A stretch of DNA of 64,000 nt from Duganella sacchari (GCF_900143065.1 NZ_FRCX01000011.1:149377-213376); one strand, 5' to 3'. Shown: positions 36,896-46,652, counted from the stretch's first letter. Numbers and translations are program-made. Notes: generated from the sequence alone by a model not told the origin.

Positions 36896-39800
36896 AGAAG
36901 CACTTCACCGCGCTATTGCCGCTGCTGCCACTGCTGCCGCTGTTCACACTGAACGCACAAGCTGCGCCCAGCACCACCACCACCAGCTATCCGACCTGGG
37001 ATGGCAAGCAGGAGACGGTAAGTTACACCACGCCCGACGCCGGCGCCGCGCTGCGCAGCTATACGCAATCCACCACCATGCGCGTACGCGAAGGCGGCAA
37101 GCAGGAAGTCAGCTACGCCGAATCAGCCTCACTGCCGACTGTCCGCAGCGGCAACCTCGCCTTTGACGCGCTGTTCGCACTGGCCGGCAGCGAGATGAAG
37201 CTGGACTCCGTCAAGGAGATCCGCGACGGCAGCTACAATGGCGGCAACGCCATCCCGTGCGAGTGCTTTGAAACGGGCGAGCTATGGCATTATGTCTGGA
37301 CCCGCGACCTGTCCTACGCCGCTTCCCTGGGCCTCGGCATGCTGGATCCGCAACGCACCCGCAACTCGCTGCAGTTCAAACTCGCCGGCTACCGGGACGG
37401 CACACAAGCCGGCCTGCATGCCATCGGCGACGGCTATCAGATCGTGCAGGACACCGGCAGCGGCGGCAGCTGGCCGGTCAGCACGGACCGCGTCAGCTGG
37501 GCCTTCGGCGCCGACGAAGCACTCAAAGCATTGCCAGCCGAGGAGCGCAAGGCCTTCGCGGCCCAGGCCCTGCATGCCCTCGGCAACACGTTGGAGAACG
37601 ACCGTATCGCCATCTGGGATGCCGCCGACGGCTTGTACAACGGCGAAGAATCCTTCCTCGACTGGCGCGAACAAAGCTATGCCGCATGGTTGCCGGGCGA
37701 GCTGTCATACATGGCCACGTCCAAGGCCTTGTCCACCAACGCCGCGCACTACAAGGCACTTACACTGGCCGCACAACTGACGCAGGAACAAGGCGACAGC
37801 GCACGCGCGCAACGCTACGGCAGCTGGGCAGCGGATCTCAAAAAAGCCATCAACCAGCGCTTCTGGCAAGCCGACAGCGGCATGTACAGCAGCGTCACGG
37901 CCGGCCACTTCGACGGCGCGGCACTCTACAAATACGACTGGCTGGGACAATCGCTGGCCATCGTCACCGGCATCGCCGATGCCCAGCAGGCACAGAGCAT
38001 CCTTGCCCACTATCCGCATGGTCCGCTGGGGGTACCGGTGATCTGGCCGCAGCAGGCGAATACCGCCGTTTACCACAACCGCGCCATGTGGCCCTTCGTC
38101 ACCGCTTACGGTTTGAAGGCGGCCGCCATCGGCGCCAACGTCGCCGTGGCGGATGCCGCCTACGATACGCTGATGCGCGGCGCCGCCACCAACCTCTCCA
38201 ACATGGAGAACCTGGAATGGCTATCGGCCCAACCCATGCTGGATGACGGCAAGCTGAGTGGGCCGGTAGTCAACTCGCGCCGCCAGCTGTGGTCTGTCGG
38301 CGGCTATCTGGGCATGGTAGTGGGCAGCGTGTTCGGCGTGCAGACCACCAATGACGGCATCGTACTCAAACCCTTCATCACCGCCAAACTGCGCCGCGAG
38401 ACGTTCGCAGGCAGCGATACGATCGCGCTGGATAACCTGTCCTTGCGCGGCAAGCGCCTGCAGGTACGGGTGCACCTGCCTGCCGCCGTCGCCGGCAACG
38501 GCTACTACGCCATCGACAGCATCGTCTTGAATGGCCAGCCTGCCAGCGCGGCAATGGCTTGGGATGCGCTGGCCGATAACAACGTCATCGACATCCGCCT
38601 TGGCAAACTGCTGCCTGGCCAGACGGGCAAGCGCAGCGTGACCGCCAAGCCACTGGTGCAGGACGCAAGCGTGTACGCGCCGGCCGAGCCGAGTATTGAA
38701 AAACTGGAGCGCGCTGCCTATGGCATTCCAACGCTGCACATCGCAGCGGGCGACAAGCGCGCGGCCGGCGTGGTGTACAACATCTACCGCAACGGCCAGC
38801 TGGTGGGCGCGCGCATCAGTGCGACGACATGGTCTGACCGCCATGCGGGCAGCGCGGCCGGAGGGAACCTCTGCTACGCGGTGGAAGCGATGTACGCGCG
38901 CTCCGGCAACCGCAGCCACCACAGCATGCCGGTCTGCCTGAACGCCGGCACGGAATACGCCGCCATGCACAACGGCTGGGGCGCTCCCGGCGACAGCTTT
39001 GCACAGGTATTCAAGGTCGATCAGACAGGCAGCTACGCCATCCAGATCAAGTACCGCAATACCGCGCATCAGATCAACCTGGGCGTCAGCGGTGGCGTGA
39101 AATGGGCCTCGCTGAAAGACAGCAGTGGCACCATCGTCGCCAATGGCGTCGTCCAGATGCCGCACTCCCCTGCCGATGCGGGCGCCAAATATTCGACACC
39201 ATTGCGCGCCAACCTGGTGGCCGGCAGCTACACGCTGGAGCTGGCAGACTTCTACAACATGAGCTATATGAAGTCCAACACCACCTACAGCGATGCCGGC
39301 GGCGTGAAAGGGCCGTCCAACAGATTCGACATCCACGGCATACGCGTCATGCCGGTGCCGCGCAACGATGCATCGGCCAGCGCTGCGCCAGCGGGCACAC
39401 TGCGCATCGTCGATCAATTCGCCTCGCCGCAACTGGGCAACAGTCGCAAGCTGCGCATCTACCTGCCGCCGGGCTATGACAGCCACCCACAGCAGCGCTA
39501 TCCCGTGCTGTACATGCACGACGGCCAGAACCTGTTCGATCCGAAAACCGCCGCTTTCGGCACGGCCTGGGAAGTCGGCATCACCATGGATAAGCTGATC
39601 GCCACCGGCGCCATCAAGCCGGCCATCATCGTCGGCATCGACAACGCTGGCGAACAACGCATTGCCGAGTACACGCCCTGCTGCGATCCGCAATACGGCG
39701 GCGGCAAGATCGACGCCTACGCGGCCTTTATCGTCGATACCGTGAAACCATGGGCCGACGCCAACCTGCGCACCTTGAATGACCGCGAACACACGGCCAT

Positions 39801-40125
39801 CATGGGCTCCTCGCTGGGCGGCATCGCCTCCGTCTACATCGGCCAGAAGTACCCGCAAGTGTTTTCCATGGCGGGCGGCGTTTCCAGCTCGTTCTGGTGG
39901 AATAAGGAGATGTTCATCAAGAACCTGCCGGATGCACCGGCGGTCAGGTTCTACATCGACGCAGGCACCGACAACGACGGCATCGAGGAAACCCGCAAGA
40001 TGCGCGACGCCATGCAGGCCAAGGGCTACACGCTGTACTACCATGAGGCGGAAGGTGGCATCCACAACGAAAAGTCGTGGGCGGCCCGCGTGCATCTGCC
40101 ACTGATCTGGTTCTTCAGGAAGTAA
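36892..40125 (+). CDS. fusion of six-hairpin glycosidase and alpha/beta-hydrolase esterase, exported
   Basis: A 1077-residue exported protein (signal peptide to LNAQA). Residues about 60-560 look like an (alpha/alpha)6 six-hairpin glycosidase of the glucoamylase/debranching clan: LWHYVWTRDLSYAASLGLGM, QIVQDTGSGGSWPVSTDRVSWAFGA, WREQSYAAW, VIWPQQANTAVYHNRAMWPFVTAYG. A beta-rich linker (about 600-820), possibly Fn3- and carbohydrate-binding-like, follows. The C-terminus (about 825-1077) is a putative esterase of the Esterase-D/feruloyl-esterase fold with nucleophile Ser974 in GSSLGG and a likely His in EGGIHNEKSW. It starts at ATGA overlapping the SusA-like stop, so both are translated together. 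Substrates are not predictable; a decorated alpha-glucan is one idea. Confidence 0.85.
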   Translation: MKKHFTALLPLLPLLPLFTLNAQAAPSTTTTSYPTWDGKQETVSYTTPDAGAALRSYTQSTTMRVREGGKQEVSYAESASLPTVRSGNLAFDALFALAGSEMKLDSVKEIRDGSYNGGNAIPCECFETGELWHYVWTRDLSYAASLGLGMLDPQRTRNSLQFKLAGYRDGTQAGLHAIGDGYQIVQDTGSGGSWPVSTDRVSWAFGADEALKALPAEERKAFAAQALHALGNTLENDRIAIWDAADGLYNGEESFLDWREQSYAAWLPGELSYMATSKALSTNAAHYKALTLAAQLTQEQGDSARAQRYGSWAADLKKAINQRFWQADSGMYSSVTAGHFDGAALYKYDWLGQSLAIVTGIADAQQAQSILAHYPHGPLGVPVIWPQQANTAVYHNRAMWPFVTAYGLKAAAIGANVAVADAAYDTLMRGAATNLSNMENLEWLSAQPMLDDGKLSGPVVNSRRQLWSVGGYLGMVVGSVFGVQTTNDGIVLKPFITAKLRRETFAGSDTIALDNLSLRGKRLQVRVHLPAAVAGNGYYAIDSIVLNGQPASAAMAWDALADNNVIDIRLGKLLPGQTGKRSVTAKPLVQDASVYAPAEPSIEKLERAAYGIPTLHIAAGDKRAAGVVYNIYRNGQLVGARISATTWSDRHAGSAAGGNLCYAVEAMYARSGNRSHHSMPVCLNAGTEYAAMHNGWGAPGDSFAQVFKVDQTGSYAIQIKYRNTAHQINLGVSGGVKWASLKDSSGTIVANGVVQMPHSPADAGAKYSTPLRANLVAGSYTLELADFYNMSYMKSNTTYSDAGGVKGPSNRFDIHGIRVMPVPRNDASASAAPAGTLRIVDQFASPQLGNSRKLRIYLPPGYDSHPQQRYPVLYMHDGQNLFDPKTAAFGTAWEVGITMDKLIATGAIKPAIIVGIDNAGEQRIAEYTPCCDPQYGGGKIDAYAAFIVDTVKPWADANLRTLNDREHTAIMGSSLGGIASVYIGQKYPQVFSMAGGVSSSFWWNKEMFIKNLPDAPAVRFYIDAGTDNDGIEETRKMRDAMQAKGYTLYYHEAEGGIHNEKSWAARVHLPLIWFFRK

Positions 40126-41566
40126 GTAATGCGACCCGCTGCTGGCGCACTGCCAGCAGCGCCTCCAGCTCTTCCGGCGAGACGGCGGCGCTGATATAAA
40201 AGCCAAATACCTCGTCGCAGCCCATCGCCGACAACTGCGCCAGCTGCGCGCCGGTTTCCACGCCGGCGGCGATCACTTGCATGTTCTGGGCATGCGCGGC
40301 TTCAATAATGGAGCGTACCATCGCCTCATCGCGCGACAAGTCGTCCACAAACGTCTTGTCGATCTTGACCACATCCACCGAGAAGCGCCGCAGATAACCC
40401 AGCGACGCATAACCGGTACCAAAGTCGCTAATCGCAATCCGCACACCCAGACGATTGAACTGCTGCAGAATGTCTTCCACATGCTGGCTTTTATCAATCA
40501 GCATTGCCTCAGCAATTTCCAGTTCGATGCAGCTGCCGGCGACACCGGCCTTGTCGAGTATCGAGGCCAGCGCCTGCACGATATCCTTGTTGAAGAACTG
40601 GCGCGCCGACAGATGCACTGCCACCGTCAAGGCATGCCCCTGCTCCTGCCAGCGCCGCACCTGTGCCACGGCCGTGGACATCACCCACGCCCCCACCGGC
40701 AGTATCAGCGCGCTCTGCTCCAGCACAGGCAGGAAATCCAGCGGCATCACCACGCCCAGTTCCGGATGCTGCCAGCGCAGCAGCGCCTTCACGCCAGTGA
40801 TCTGCTGCGCCTTCAGGTCCAGCCTGGGCTGATAAGTCAGAATGAACTCGTTGTGTTCCAGCGCGTGGCGCAGCGCTGCTTCCAGTATCAGCCGCGAATA
40901 GGCTTTGGCCTGCATGCTGGGCAGAAAGCGCTGGCTGGCGCCATTGCCGCGCTGCTTGGCTGCGTACATGGCCAGATCGGCTTTCTCGATGAGCGCTTCG
41001 ATATCTTCATCATCATCGGGATACACCGCCACACCGATGCTGGCGGCGACCTCCAGCGGCGCGTCGTTGATGGTGAACGGCTCGGCGATGGTACGCATGA
41101 TTTTCTCCGCCACCTGCTGCGCATCGGCGCCGTTGTGCAGTTCCGTGAGCAGCACGATGAATTCATCGCCGCCCTGACGTGCCACCGTATCCACCTCGCG
41201 CACGCACTGGCGCAGACGCTGCGCAAACTGCACCAGCACCTGGTCGCCAGCATCGTGGCCCAGCGTATCGTTGATGGTCTTGAAATAGTCGATATCGACA
41301 AACAGCACGGCCAGCAAGCTGTCATGGCGGCGCGCATAGGCGATGCCATGTTCCAGCTGTAGCTGGAGCTGCAAGCGGTTCGGCAAGCCGGTAAGGCTGT
41401 CGTGATGAGCGATGAAATCCAGCCGCATCTCCGTGTCGCGCTGCGCCGCCAGCGCCGCCTGCAATTGAACGCAGCGCGCCCGCAAACCGCGCGCCTGCCA
41501 TTGACCGTAGTACAGCGCCAGCAAACATGGCGCCATGCCGGCCATCACCGGCCATAAGCTGTTCAT
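40115..41566 (-). CDS. GGDEF diguanylate cyclase with inactive EAL domain
   Basis: A 483-residue protein with one N-terminal membrane segment (about 5-21). The GGDEF domain is intact (GGDEF 132-136) with a product-inhibition site RxxD at 123-126, so it should synthesise c-di-GMP. The EAL domain has lost key residues: EAL is K260-A-L, the Asn of VNLS is His318, DDFG is S380-DFG and AEGVE is A434-containing. It can hardly cleave c-di-GMP and may act as a sensor of it. GAGGGG fixes the ATG at 41566 rather than 41641. Its 3' end overlaps the convergent esterase fusion by 11 bp. Confidence 0.9.
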   Translation of the reverse strand: MNSLWPVMAGMAPCLLALYYGQWQARGLRARCVQLQAALAAQRDTEMRLDFIAHHDSLTGLPNRLQLQLQLEHGIAYARRHDSLLAVLFVDIDYFKTINDTLGHDAGDQVLVQFAQRLRQCVREVDTVARQGGDEFIVLLTELHNGADAQQVAEKIMRTIAEPFTINDAPLEVAASIGVAVYPDDDEDIEALIEKADLAMYAAKQRGNGASQRFLPSMQAKAYSRLILEAALRHALEHNEFILTYQPRLDLKAQQITGVKALLRWQHPELGVVMPLDFLPVLEQSALILPVGAWVMSTAVAQVRRWQEQGHALTVAVHLSARQFFNKDIVQALASILDKAGVAGSCIELEIAEAMLIDKSQHVEDILQQFNRLGVRIAISDFGTGYASLGYLRRFSVDVVKIDKTFVDDLSRDEAMVRSIIEAAHAQNMQVIAAGVETGAQLAQLSAMGCDEVFGFYISAAVSPEELEALLAVRQQRVALLTS

Positions 41567-41680
41567 GCTGCCCCTCTTCGTCGGATGGACTGCGGAAGAG
41601 GGAATAATAGTGGATAGAGGAAACATCAACAGGCCGTTCATGCGCCCGTTTGAGGCGCATCAAACGGCCTGTGGCAAAAC

Positions 41681-43306
41681 TCAGCCAGCCAGTTGCAGCG
41701 TTTTGCGGTGCGAAGGCATGCGCTCCACGCTGCCCGGGTTATTGAGCTTGAAGATACTGACGGCGTCACGCAGGCTGGCCGACTGCTGCTCCAGCGAATC
41801 CGCAGCTGCCGCAGCCTCCTCCACCAATGCCGCATTCTGCTGCGTCACGCTGTCCATCTGGCTGATGGCAATGCTGATTTGTTCGATGCCATCGCGCTGC
41901 TCGCCGCTGGCCACCGAGATTTCACCGATGATGGCCGTGACCCGCTGCACACTCTCCACCACTTCGCTCATGGTTTCACCGGCCTGGCCAACCAGGCGGC
42001 TCCCCTCTTCCACGCGGCCGACAGAGGTGCCGATCAATTCTTTGATTTCCTTCGCCGCTGCCGCTGAACGCTGCGCCAGATTGCGCACTTCGGAAGCCAC
42101 CACCGCAAAGCCACGCCCCTGTTCACCGGCGCGCGCCGCTTCCACCGCCGCATTCAGCGCCAGGATATTGGTCTGGAAAGCGATGCCGTCGATCACACCG
42201 ATGATGTCAACGATCTTGCGCGAGCTGTCATTGATCTCGCCCATGGTCTGCACCATCTGCGCCACCGCGTCCCCCCCCTTGGCGGCGACGTTCGAGGCGG
42301 TATCGGCCAGCTTGCAGGCCTCGGTCGCATTGGCGTTGTTCTGCTGGACGGTCGTGGTCAGCTGCACCATCGCCGCTGCGGTTTCTTCGAGCGAGCTGGC
42401 CTGCTCCTCGGTGCGGCTCGACAGATCCAGATTGCCGGCCGCGATCTCGGTGGCTGCCGTGTGGATCGTCTCCGTACCCGAACGCACCTGGCCCACGATG
42501 CTGCTGAGGTTATTCTGCATCGACTTGAGCGCACCCAGCAGCTCACCAATTTCATCCTTGCGGTTGACGCGCACCTCGGTACTCAGATCCCCCGCAGCCA
42601 CGGTCTGCGCCACCGTCACCGCCGCATCCAGCGGCCGCGTAATGCTGCGGATCAGCGACATCACCGTAGCACAGCCCACCACCACGGTAATCAGCACCGT
42701 GATGGCCATGGCGATCAGCGTCTGGCGGTGCGCAGCGCGATTTTCTTCATTCATTTCCACCGTCAGGCGCGCCGACTCCTTGCTGATGAAGGCCACGATG
42801 TCGTCGATCTTCTTGGTAGGTTCGCGGTCCATGCCCTTGACCAGCCCATCCACCACATGGGCGCTTTCAACATTGGCGGAGTCGTATTTTTTCAGCGCTT
42901 CCATATAGCGCGTGACGAGTTCGTTCTGGGTCCGGATGGCCTCATCCACCAGCGTGGTTTTCAGGCCCAGCTTATCGAGCATGCCGTCCAGTTTTTGCAG
43001 TTCGCCGCGCGTGGTCTCACCGCCCTTGACGAATGCCTTGCTGTACTTGTCCAGCTGGGCGGCATCATTACCGCGTATCAGGATGTTCTTCCATTCCTGT
43101 ACCTGGATCTTGAATTCCACCTGTGCGCTACGCGCCGTATCGATCGCCTGGCTCAACGCATCCGAGCGCTCCATGGCGATAGCGCTACGCACATTGGCGT
43201 TTTCCAGTGCGCGCCAGCCGGAGATCGCCACGATCATCAGCGCGACAAAAAAGAATGCGCCCAATAGCCCCAGCCGCACGCCTATCTTCAGATTGGCGAG
43301 TTTCAT
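41681..43306 (-). CDS. methyl-accepting chemotaxis protein
   Basis: A 541-residue chemoreceptor. A first membrane helix (LGLLGAFFFVALMIVAISGW) is followed by a four-helix-bundle type periplasmic sensor (about 35-180), a second membrane helix (LIAMAITVLITVVVGCATVM), a HAMP linker (RPLDAAVTVAQTVAAGDLSTEV) and the signalling domain with the hairpin tip DIIGVIDGIAFQTNILALNAAVEAARAGEQGRGFAVVA. It signals through CheA/CheW. AAGGGG before the ATG at 43306 sets this start, five codons inside the longest frame. No CheR/B-tethering pentapeptide is seen at the end (KTLQLAG). Confidence 0.95.
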   Translation of the reverse strand: MKLANLKIGVRLGLLGAFFFVALMIVAISGWRALENANVRSAIAMERSDALSQAIDTARSAQVEFKIQVQEWKNILIRGNDAAQLDKYSKAFVKGGETTRGELQKLDGMLDKLGLKTTLVDEAIRTQNELVTRYMEALKKYDSANVESAHVVDGLVKGMDREPTKKIDDIVAFISKESARLTVEMNEENRAAHRQTLIAMAITVLITVVVGCATVMSLIRSITRPLDAAVTVAQTVAAGDLSTEVRVNRKDEIGELLGALKSMQNNLSSIVGQVRSGTETIHTAATEIAAGNLDLSSRTEEQASSLEETAAAMVQLTTTVQQNNANATEACKLADTASNVAAKGGDAVAQMVQTMGEINDSSRKIVDIIGVIDGIAFQTNILALNAAVEAARAGEQGRGFAVVASEVRNLAQRSAAAAKEIKELIGTSVGRVEEGSRLVGQAGETMSEVVESVQRVTAIIGEISVASGEQRDGIEQISIAISQMDSVTQQNAALVEEAAAAADSLEQQSASLRDAVSIFKLNNPGSVERMPSHRKTLQLAG

Positions 43307-43441
43307 AACTACCCCTTTCAAGAATTCAATTCAGACAAGCTTGTCAGCTAAATTGGCTCCATTTTTTGGGGAACGGGCAACGAACAGTGCCGTACATTCA
43401 TGATGCTATAAGGCACTGAAAAAATCTATCGAATTTCCACT

Positions 43442-43954
43442 CTACAACAGCTCAAGCTGGTAAATATTGGTAGGACGATTATCAGGTGGCAGCGTTTTGT
43501 GTTCAACAAACGTCAGTCCCAGCTTGGCTAGCAAATTGATTGAGACAGTATTGTCCGGATTGGTAATGCCCATCAGGCGTTTCATGCGCAAGGTATCGCG
43601 CGCATACGCCACCACGGCGGCGGCGGCCTCGTAGGTATAGCCCTGGCCAAAATGCTCAGGACGGATGGCGTAGCCGATGTCCACCTCCGGCAGGCTGTCG
43701 CGCTTGATGAGGCCGCACATGCCCAGCGGCTTGCCATCGCTCTTGCGCTCCATGATGTACAGCGAATGGCCCAGGCGCTCCTGCATCACGCACGGTCCTT
43801 CCAGGATCGCGGTGCGTGCGCCCTCGATACTGCGGATGCCCTTGTCGCCGATGTATTGCAGCCAGGTAGGGTCATTGACCAGGATAAAATAAAACTCCGC
43901 GTCCTCGGGCGTGATGGTGCGTAATAGCAGTCGTTGCGTTTCCAGTATCTTCAT
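43442..43954 (-). CDS. GNAT N-acetyltransferase, RimJ/RimL-like
   Basis: A 170-residue acetyl-CoA-dependent acetyltransferase: LETQRLLLRTITPEDAEFYFILVNDP at the start, then DIGYAIRPEHFGQGYTYEAAAAVVAYA with the acetyl-CoA loop, and ITNPDNTVSINLLAKLGLTFVE. This pattern is that of the RimJ/RimL branch, which acetylates protein N-termini or small amines. The ATG overlaps the stop of the upstream GNAT gene (ATGA), so translation is coupled. A longer open frame further upstream is only a shadow of that gene. Confidence 0.9.
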   Translation of the reverse strand: MKILETQRLLLRTITPEDAEFYFILVNDPTWLQYIGDKGIRSIEGARTAILEGPCVMQERLGHSLYIMERKSDGKPLGMCGLIKRDSLPEVDIGYAIRPEHFGQGYTYEAAAAVVAYARDTLRMKRLMGITNPDNTVSINLLAKLGLTFVEHKTLPPDNRPTNIYQLELL

Positions 43955-44472
43955 GCGTCCGGCCAATGGGTAGGATCTTCCAGCAACTGGTACATCACAT
44001 AGACGTCCACATAGCCGAGATATTGATGACGGTAAGCGCGCGGCAGCGTGCCGACAATGGAGAAGCCCAGCTTCTTCCACAGCAGCACGGCCGGCATATT
44101 CGAGCTGACCACGTAATTGAACTGCATCGCCAGATAGCCTTGCACGCGGGCGCGGTCCAGGCAATCGATGCCCAGCAGCTTGCCCACCCCCACGCCTTGC
44201 GCGGCAGGGCTGACCATGAAAGAAGCATTGGCGACGTGCGCGCCACGGTCGCGCTGGTTGGCCATCAGGCGGTACATGCCCACCAGGCGTTCGTTGTTGA
44301 GGATGGCCACAAAGCTTTGCACGCCCGGGCCGAACCAGTAAGCATGGCAATCTTCACGGCTGGTATCGGCGGCAAAATAATAAGTGTCGCCGCTGACGAT
44401 CAGTTCCTGAAATATTTCCCACATGGCGCCAAAGTCGGCTTCCGTTGCGGGGCGGATGGCGATTTCTTTCAA
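43951..44472 (-). CDS. GNAT N-acetyltransferase
   Basis: A 173-residue acetyltransferase (IRPATEADFGAMWEIFQEL at the start, ANASFMVSPAAQGVGVGKLLGIDCLDRAR as the acetyl-CoA loop, SSNMPAVLLWKKLGFSIVGTLPRA at the end). It uses a TTG start with GGAG five bases upstream. It is the first gene of a coupled pair of GNAT genes and lies 69 bp downstream of the CodA-like deaminase. Substrate unknown. Confidence 0.9.
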   Translation of the reverse strand: MKEIAIRPATEADFGAMWEIFQELIVSGDTYYFAADTSREDCHAYWFGPGVQSFVAILNNERLVGMYRLMANQRDRGAHVANASFMVSPAAQGVGVGKLLGIDCLDRARVQGYLAMQFNYVVSSNMPAVLLWKKLGFSIVGTLPRAYRHQYLGYVDVYVMYQLLEDPTHWPDA

Positions 44473-44541
44473 GGCAGCTCCAGTCGGATAATCTCGTGTT
44501 CAATTGTCATGTATTTCTCCGGGCAAGTCCAGTTTGCGCAC

Positions 44542-45816
44542 TCAGCGGTGAAGGCGGAAATTCACCTGCTCCGGCCGTCCCGGCAAACTCAGGCGCGCAT
44601 GCGCGCGTGGCGACTCCGCGATGATTTTTCCTCGACGCATCACCAGACGGCGGGCGGCGCGCAGGCGGATCGCCTCCACGGCATCGGCCGCGTCCAGCAG
44701 CACCAGATCGGCGTGACAGCCGGGCGCGATGCCATAGCCTTCCAGGCCCAGGATGGCGGCCGGCGTCGACGTCACCGCGCGGAAGCAATCGCGCATCGCC
44801 TCCTGGCCTGTCATCTGCGCCACATGCAAGCCCATGTGCGCCACCTCCAGCATGTCGCCCGAACCCAGGCTGTACCACGGGTCCATCACACAGTCATGGC
44901 CAAAGGCAACCGGAATGCCGGCAGCCAGCAGTTCCGGCACGCGCGTCATGCCGCGGCGTCTGGGGTAACTATCGTGGCGGCCCTGCAGCGTGATATTGAT
45001 GAGCGGATTGGCGATGGCCGCCACGCCCGCTTCGCGTATCAGCGGCAGCAGCTTGCTGACGTAATAGTTATCCATCGAATGCATGGAAGTCAGATGCGAA
45101 CCCGTCACACGGCCATGCAGGCCCAGGCGGTTGCTCTGATACGCCAGCGTCTCGATATGGCGCGACAACGGATCATCGGACTCATCACAGTGCATGTCCA
45201 CCATGAGCCCCTGATCGGCGGCGAACTCGCACAGGATGCGGACCGACTCCGCGCCCTCCGCCATGGTGCGCTCAAAGTGCGGAATGCCGCCCACCACCTC
45301 CACGCCCATGGCCACCGCGCGCTTCAGGTTGATGAGCGCGTTAGGCGCGCGCAGCACGCCGTCCTGCGGGAACGCCACCAGCTGCAAATCCAGATACGGC
45401 GCCACCAGGCGCTTGACCTCCAGCAGCGCCTCGACGGCCAGCAGACGGTCATCGCACACATCCACATGCGAACGGATCGCCAGCTGGCCACGCGCCACTG
45501 CCCAGTCACAGTATTGCAGGGCGCGCTCGATCAGCGCCTGCTGGGTCAGCTGCGGTTTCAACTCGCCCCACAGCGCGATGCCCTCCAGCAGCGTGCCGGA
45601 CGCATTCACGCGCGGCAAGCCATAGCTCAGCGTGGCATCCATATGGAAGTGGGCATCGACAAACGGCGCGCTCAGCAAATCACCGCCGGCGTCGATCTCC
45701 AGCGCTGCCGCCACCGGCAAACGCGGCCCGACTGCGGCAATTCGGCCATGCTCGACGGCAACGTCCACACCCTGCTGCCCGTCAGCCAGACTGGCGTTGC
45801 GTATCACGACATCCAT
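44542..45816 (-). CDS. CodA-like cytosine deaminase / amidohydrolase
   Basis: A 424-residue metal-dependent amidohydrolase closely resembling E. coli cytosine deaminase. Metal ligands are visible: His56 and His58 (AHFHMD), His209 (MHCDESDD) with Glu212, His241 (GSHLTSMHS) and Asp308 (GHDCVMDPWY). E. coli CodA has GHDD there; the second Asp is Cys309 here, next to the pyrimidine pocket, so the substrate may differ (cytosine, isoguanine or another amino-azine). The start at 45816 is set by GGGAG five bases upstream; the ATG at 45828 lacks one. GNAT genes follow on the same strand. Confidence 0.9.
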   Translation of the reverse strand: MDVVIRNASLADGQQGVDVAVEHGRIAAVGPRLPVAAALEIDAGGDLLSAPFVDAHFHMDATLSYGLPRVNASGTLLEGIALWGELKPQLTQQALIERALQYCDWAVARGQLAIRSHVDVCDDRLLAVEALLEVKRLVAPYLDLQLVAFPQDGVLRAPNALINLKRAVAMGVEVVGGIPHFERTMAEGAESVRILCEFAADQGLMVDMHCDESDDPLSRHIETLAYQSNRLGLHGRVTGSHLTSMHSMDNYYVSKLLPLIREAGVAAIANPLINITLQGRHDSYPRRRGMTRVPELLAAGIPVAFGHDCVMDPWYSLGSGDMLEVAHMGLHVAQMTGQEAMRDCFRAVTSTPAAILGLEGYGIAPGCHADLVLLDAADAVEAIRLRAARRLVMRRGKIIAESPRAHARLSLPGRPEQVNFRLHR

Positions 45817-46000
45817 CGGCGCTCCCATTGATTTTCAGTAAAACCATTGTAGGCATATTCATCAAAATACAGCAAATTGTTGCATTGCATTAATTCTGTT
45901 GGGGTGCTTGTGTTGCCATGGTAGAAAAAATAACTTTTCAAGCTGCAAAATCGTCGCTAGAATGGACTTATTGCGTTGCATCATAATTTCAGGAGAAACC

Positions 46001-46648
46001 ATGTCTTCGATCACCGAACAGTTTTCCGTCGCCACGAAATCGCAATTGGAAGCGCAATTCCAGATTTTCAGCAGCTTGGCCAGCGCGGCCGTGGAGAGCG
46101 CTGAAAAAGTCATCGCCCTCAACATCAGTACCACCAAAGCCTCGGTAGAGAAATCCTCGGCCGCCGCCAAGAAACTGCTGGCCGCCAAAGATCCCAAAGA
46201 ATTCTTCACCCTGAGCACGACCGAGCCTGCGAGTTTCGACAGCCTGCTGGCCTACGGCCGCGAGCTGTACAGCATCGCCTCCACCGCCCAGAGCGAACTG
46301 ATCCAGAGCGCCCAGAGCACGCTGAAGCAGGTCACCGACCTGGCCGCGACCAAAGCCACCGTGCTGGAGAAGACGCCGCCCGCGCTGGCCGCAGCGGTGA
46401 GCGCAGCCGTGGTTGCCGCCAACGAACCGATCACCGAACCGGTAGCCAAAGCCCCGCCGAAAGCCAAACCAGTGGCGGCGCCGATTCCTGACGCGGAAGA
46501 AGACAGCTTTATCGAAGTCAAAGCCGAGGTCAAGCCAGCGCTGTTTCCCGAGCCGCCCGTAAAAGCCATCGAACTGTCGCCAGAAGCCAAGCCCGCCAAA
46601 GCCGCCGCCGCGCCCAAAGCCAAACCGGCCCAGCCTCCTAAAAAATAA
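46001..46648 (+). CDS. phaP: phasin (PHA-granule-associated protein)
   Basis: A 215-residue protein. Residues 1-130 are the phasin domain, helical with the hallmark QFQIFSSLASAAVESAEKVIALN and DPKEFFTLSTT...LLAYGRELYSIASTAQSELI. It coats polyhydroxyalkanoate granules in the cytoplasm. The C-terminal third is a low-complexity Ala/Pro/Lys tail (AKAPPKAKPVAAP, PAKAAAAPKAKPAQPPKK) like that of histone-H1-like proteins, which may bind DNA; that is inference. AGGAG precedes the ATG. A repeat cluster that ends in a T-run follows directly and could stop transcription. Confidence 0.92.
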   Translation: MSSITEQFSVATKSQLEAQFQIFSSLASAAVESAEKVIALNISTTKASVEKSSAAAKKLLAAKDPKEFFTLSTTEPASFDSLLAYGRELYSIASTAQSELIQSAQSTLKQVTDLAATKATVLEKTPPALAAAVSAAVVAANEPITEPVAKAPPKAKPVAAPIPDAEEDSFIEVKAEVKPALFPEPPVKAIELSPEAKPAKAAAAPKAKPAQPPKK

Positions 46649-46652
46649 CCCT

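Noticed and set aside
31783..40125. A Bacteroidetes-type SusCD system
   Set aside because: No SusD-like lipoprotein is found; the receptor is the proteobacterial TonB type.
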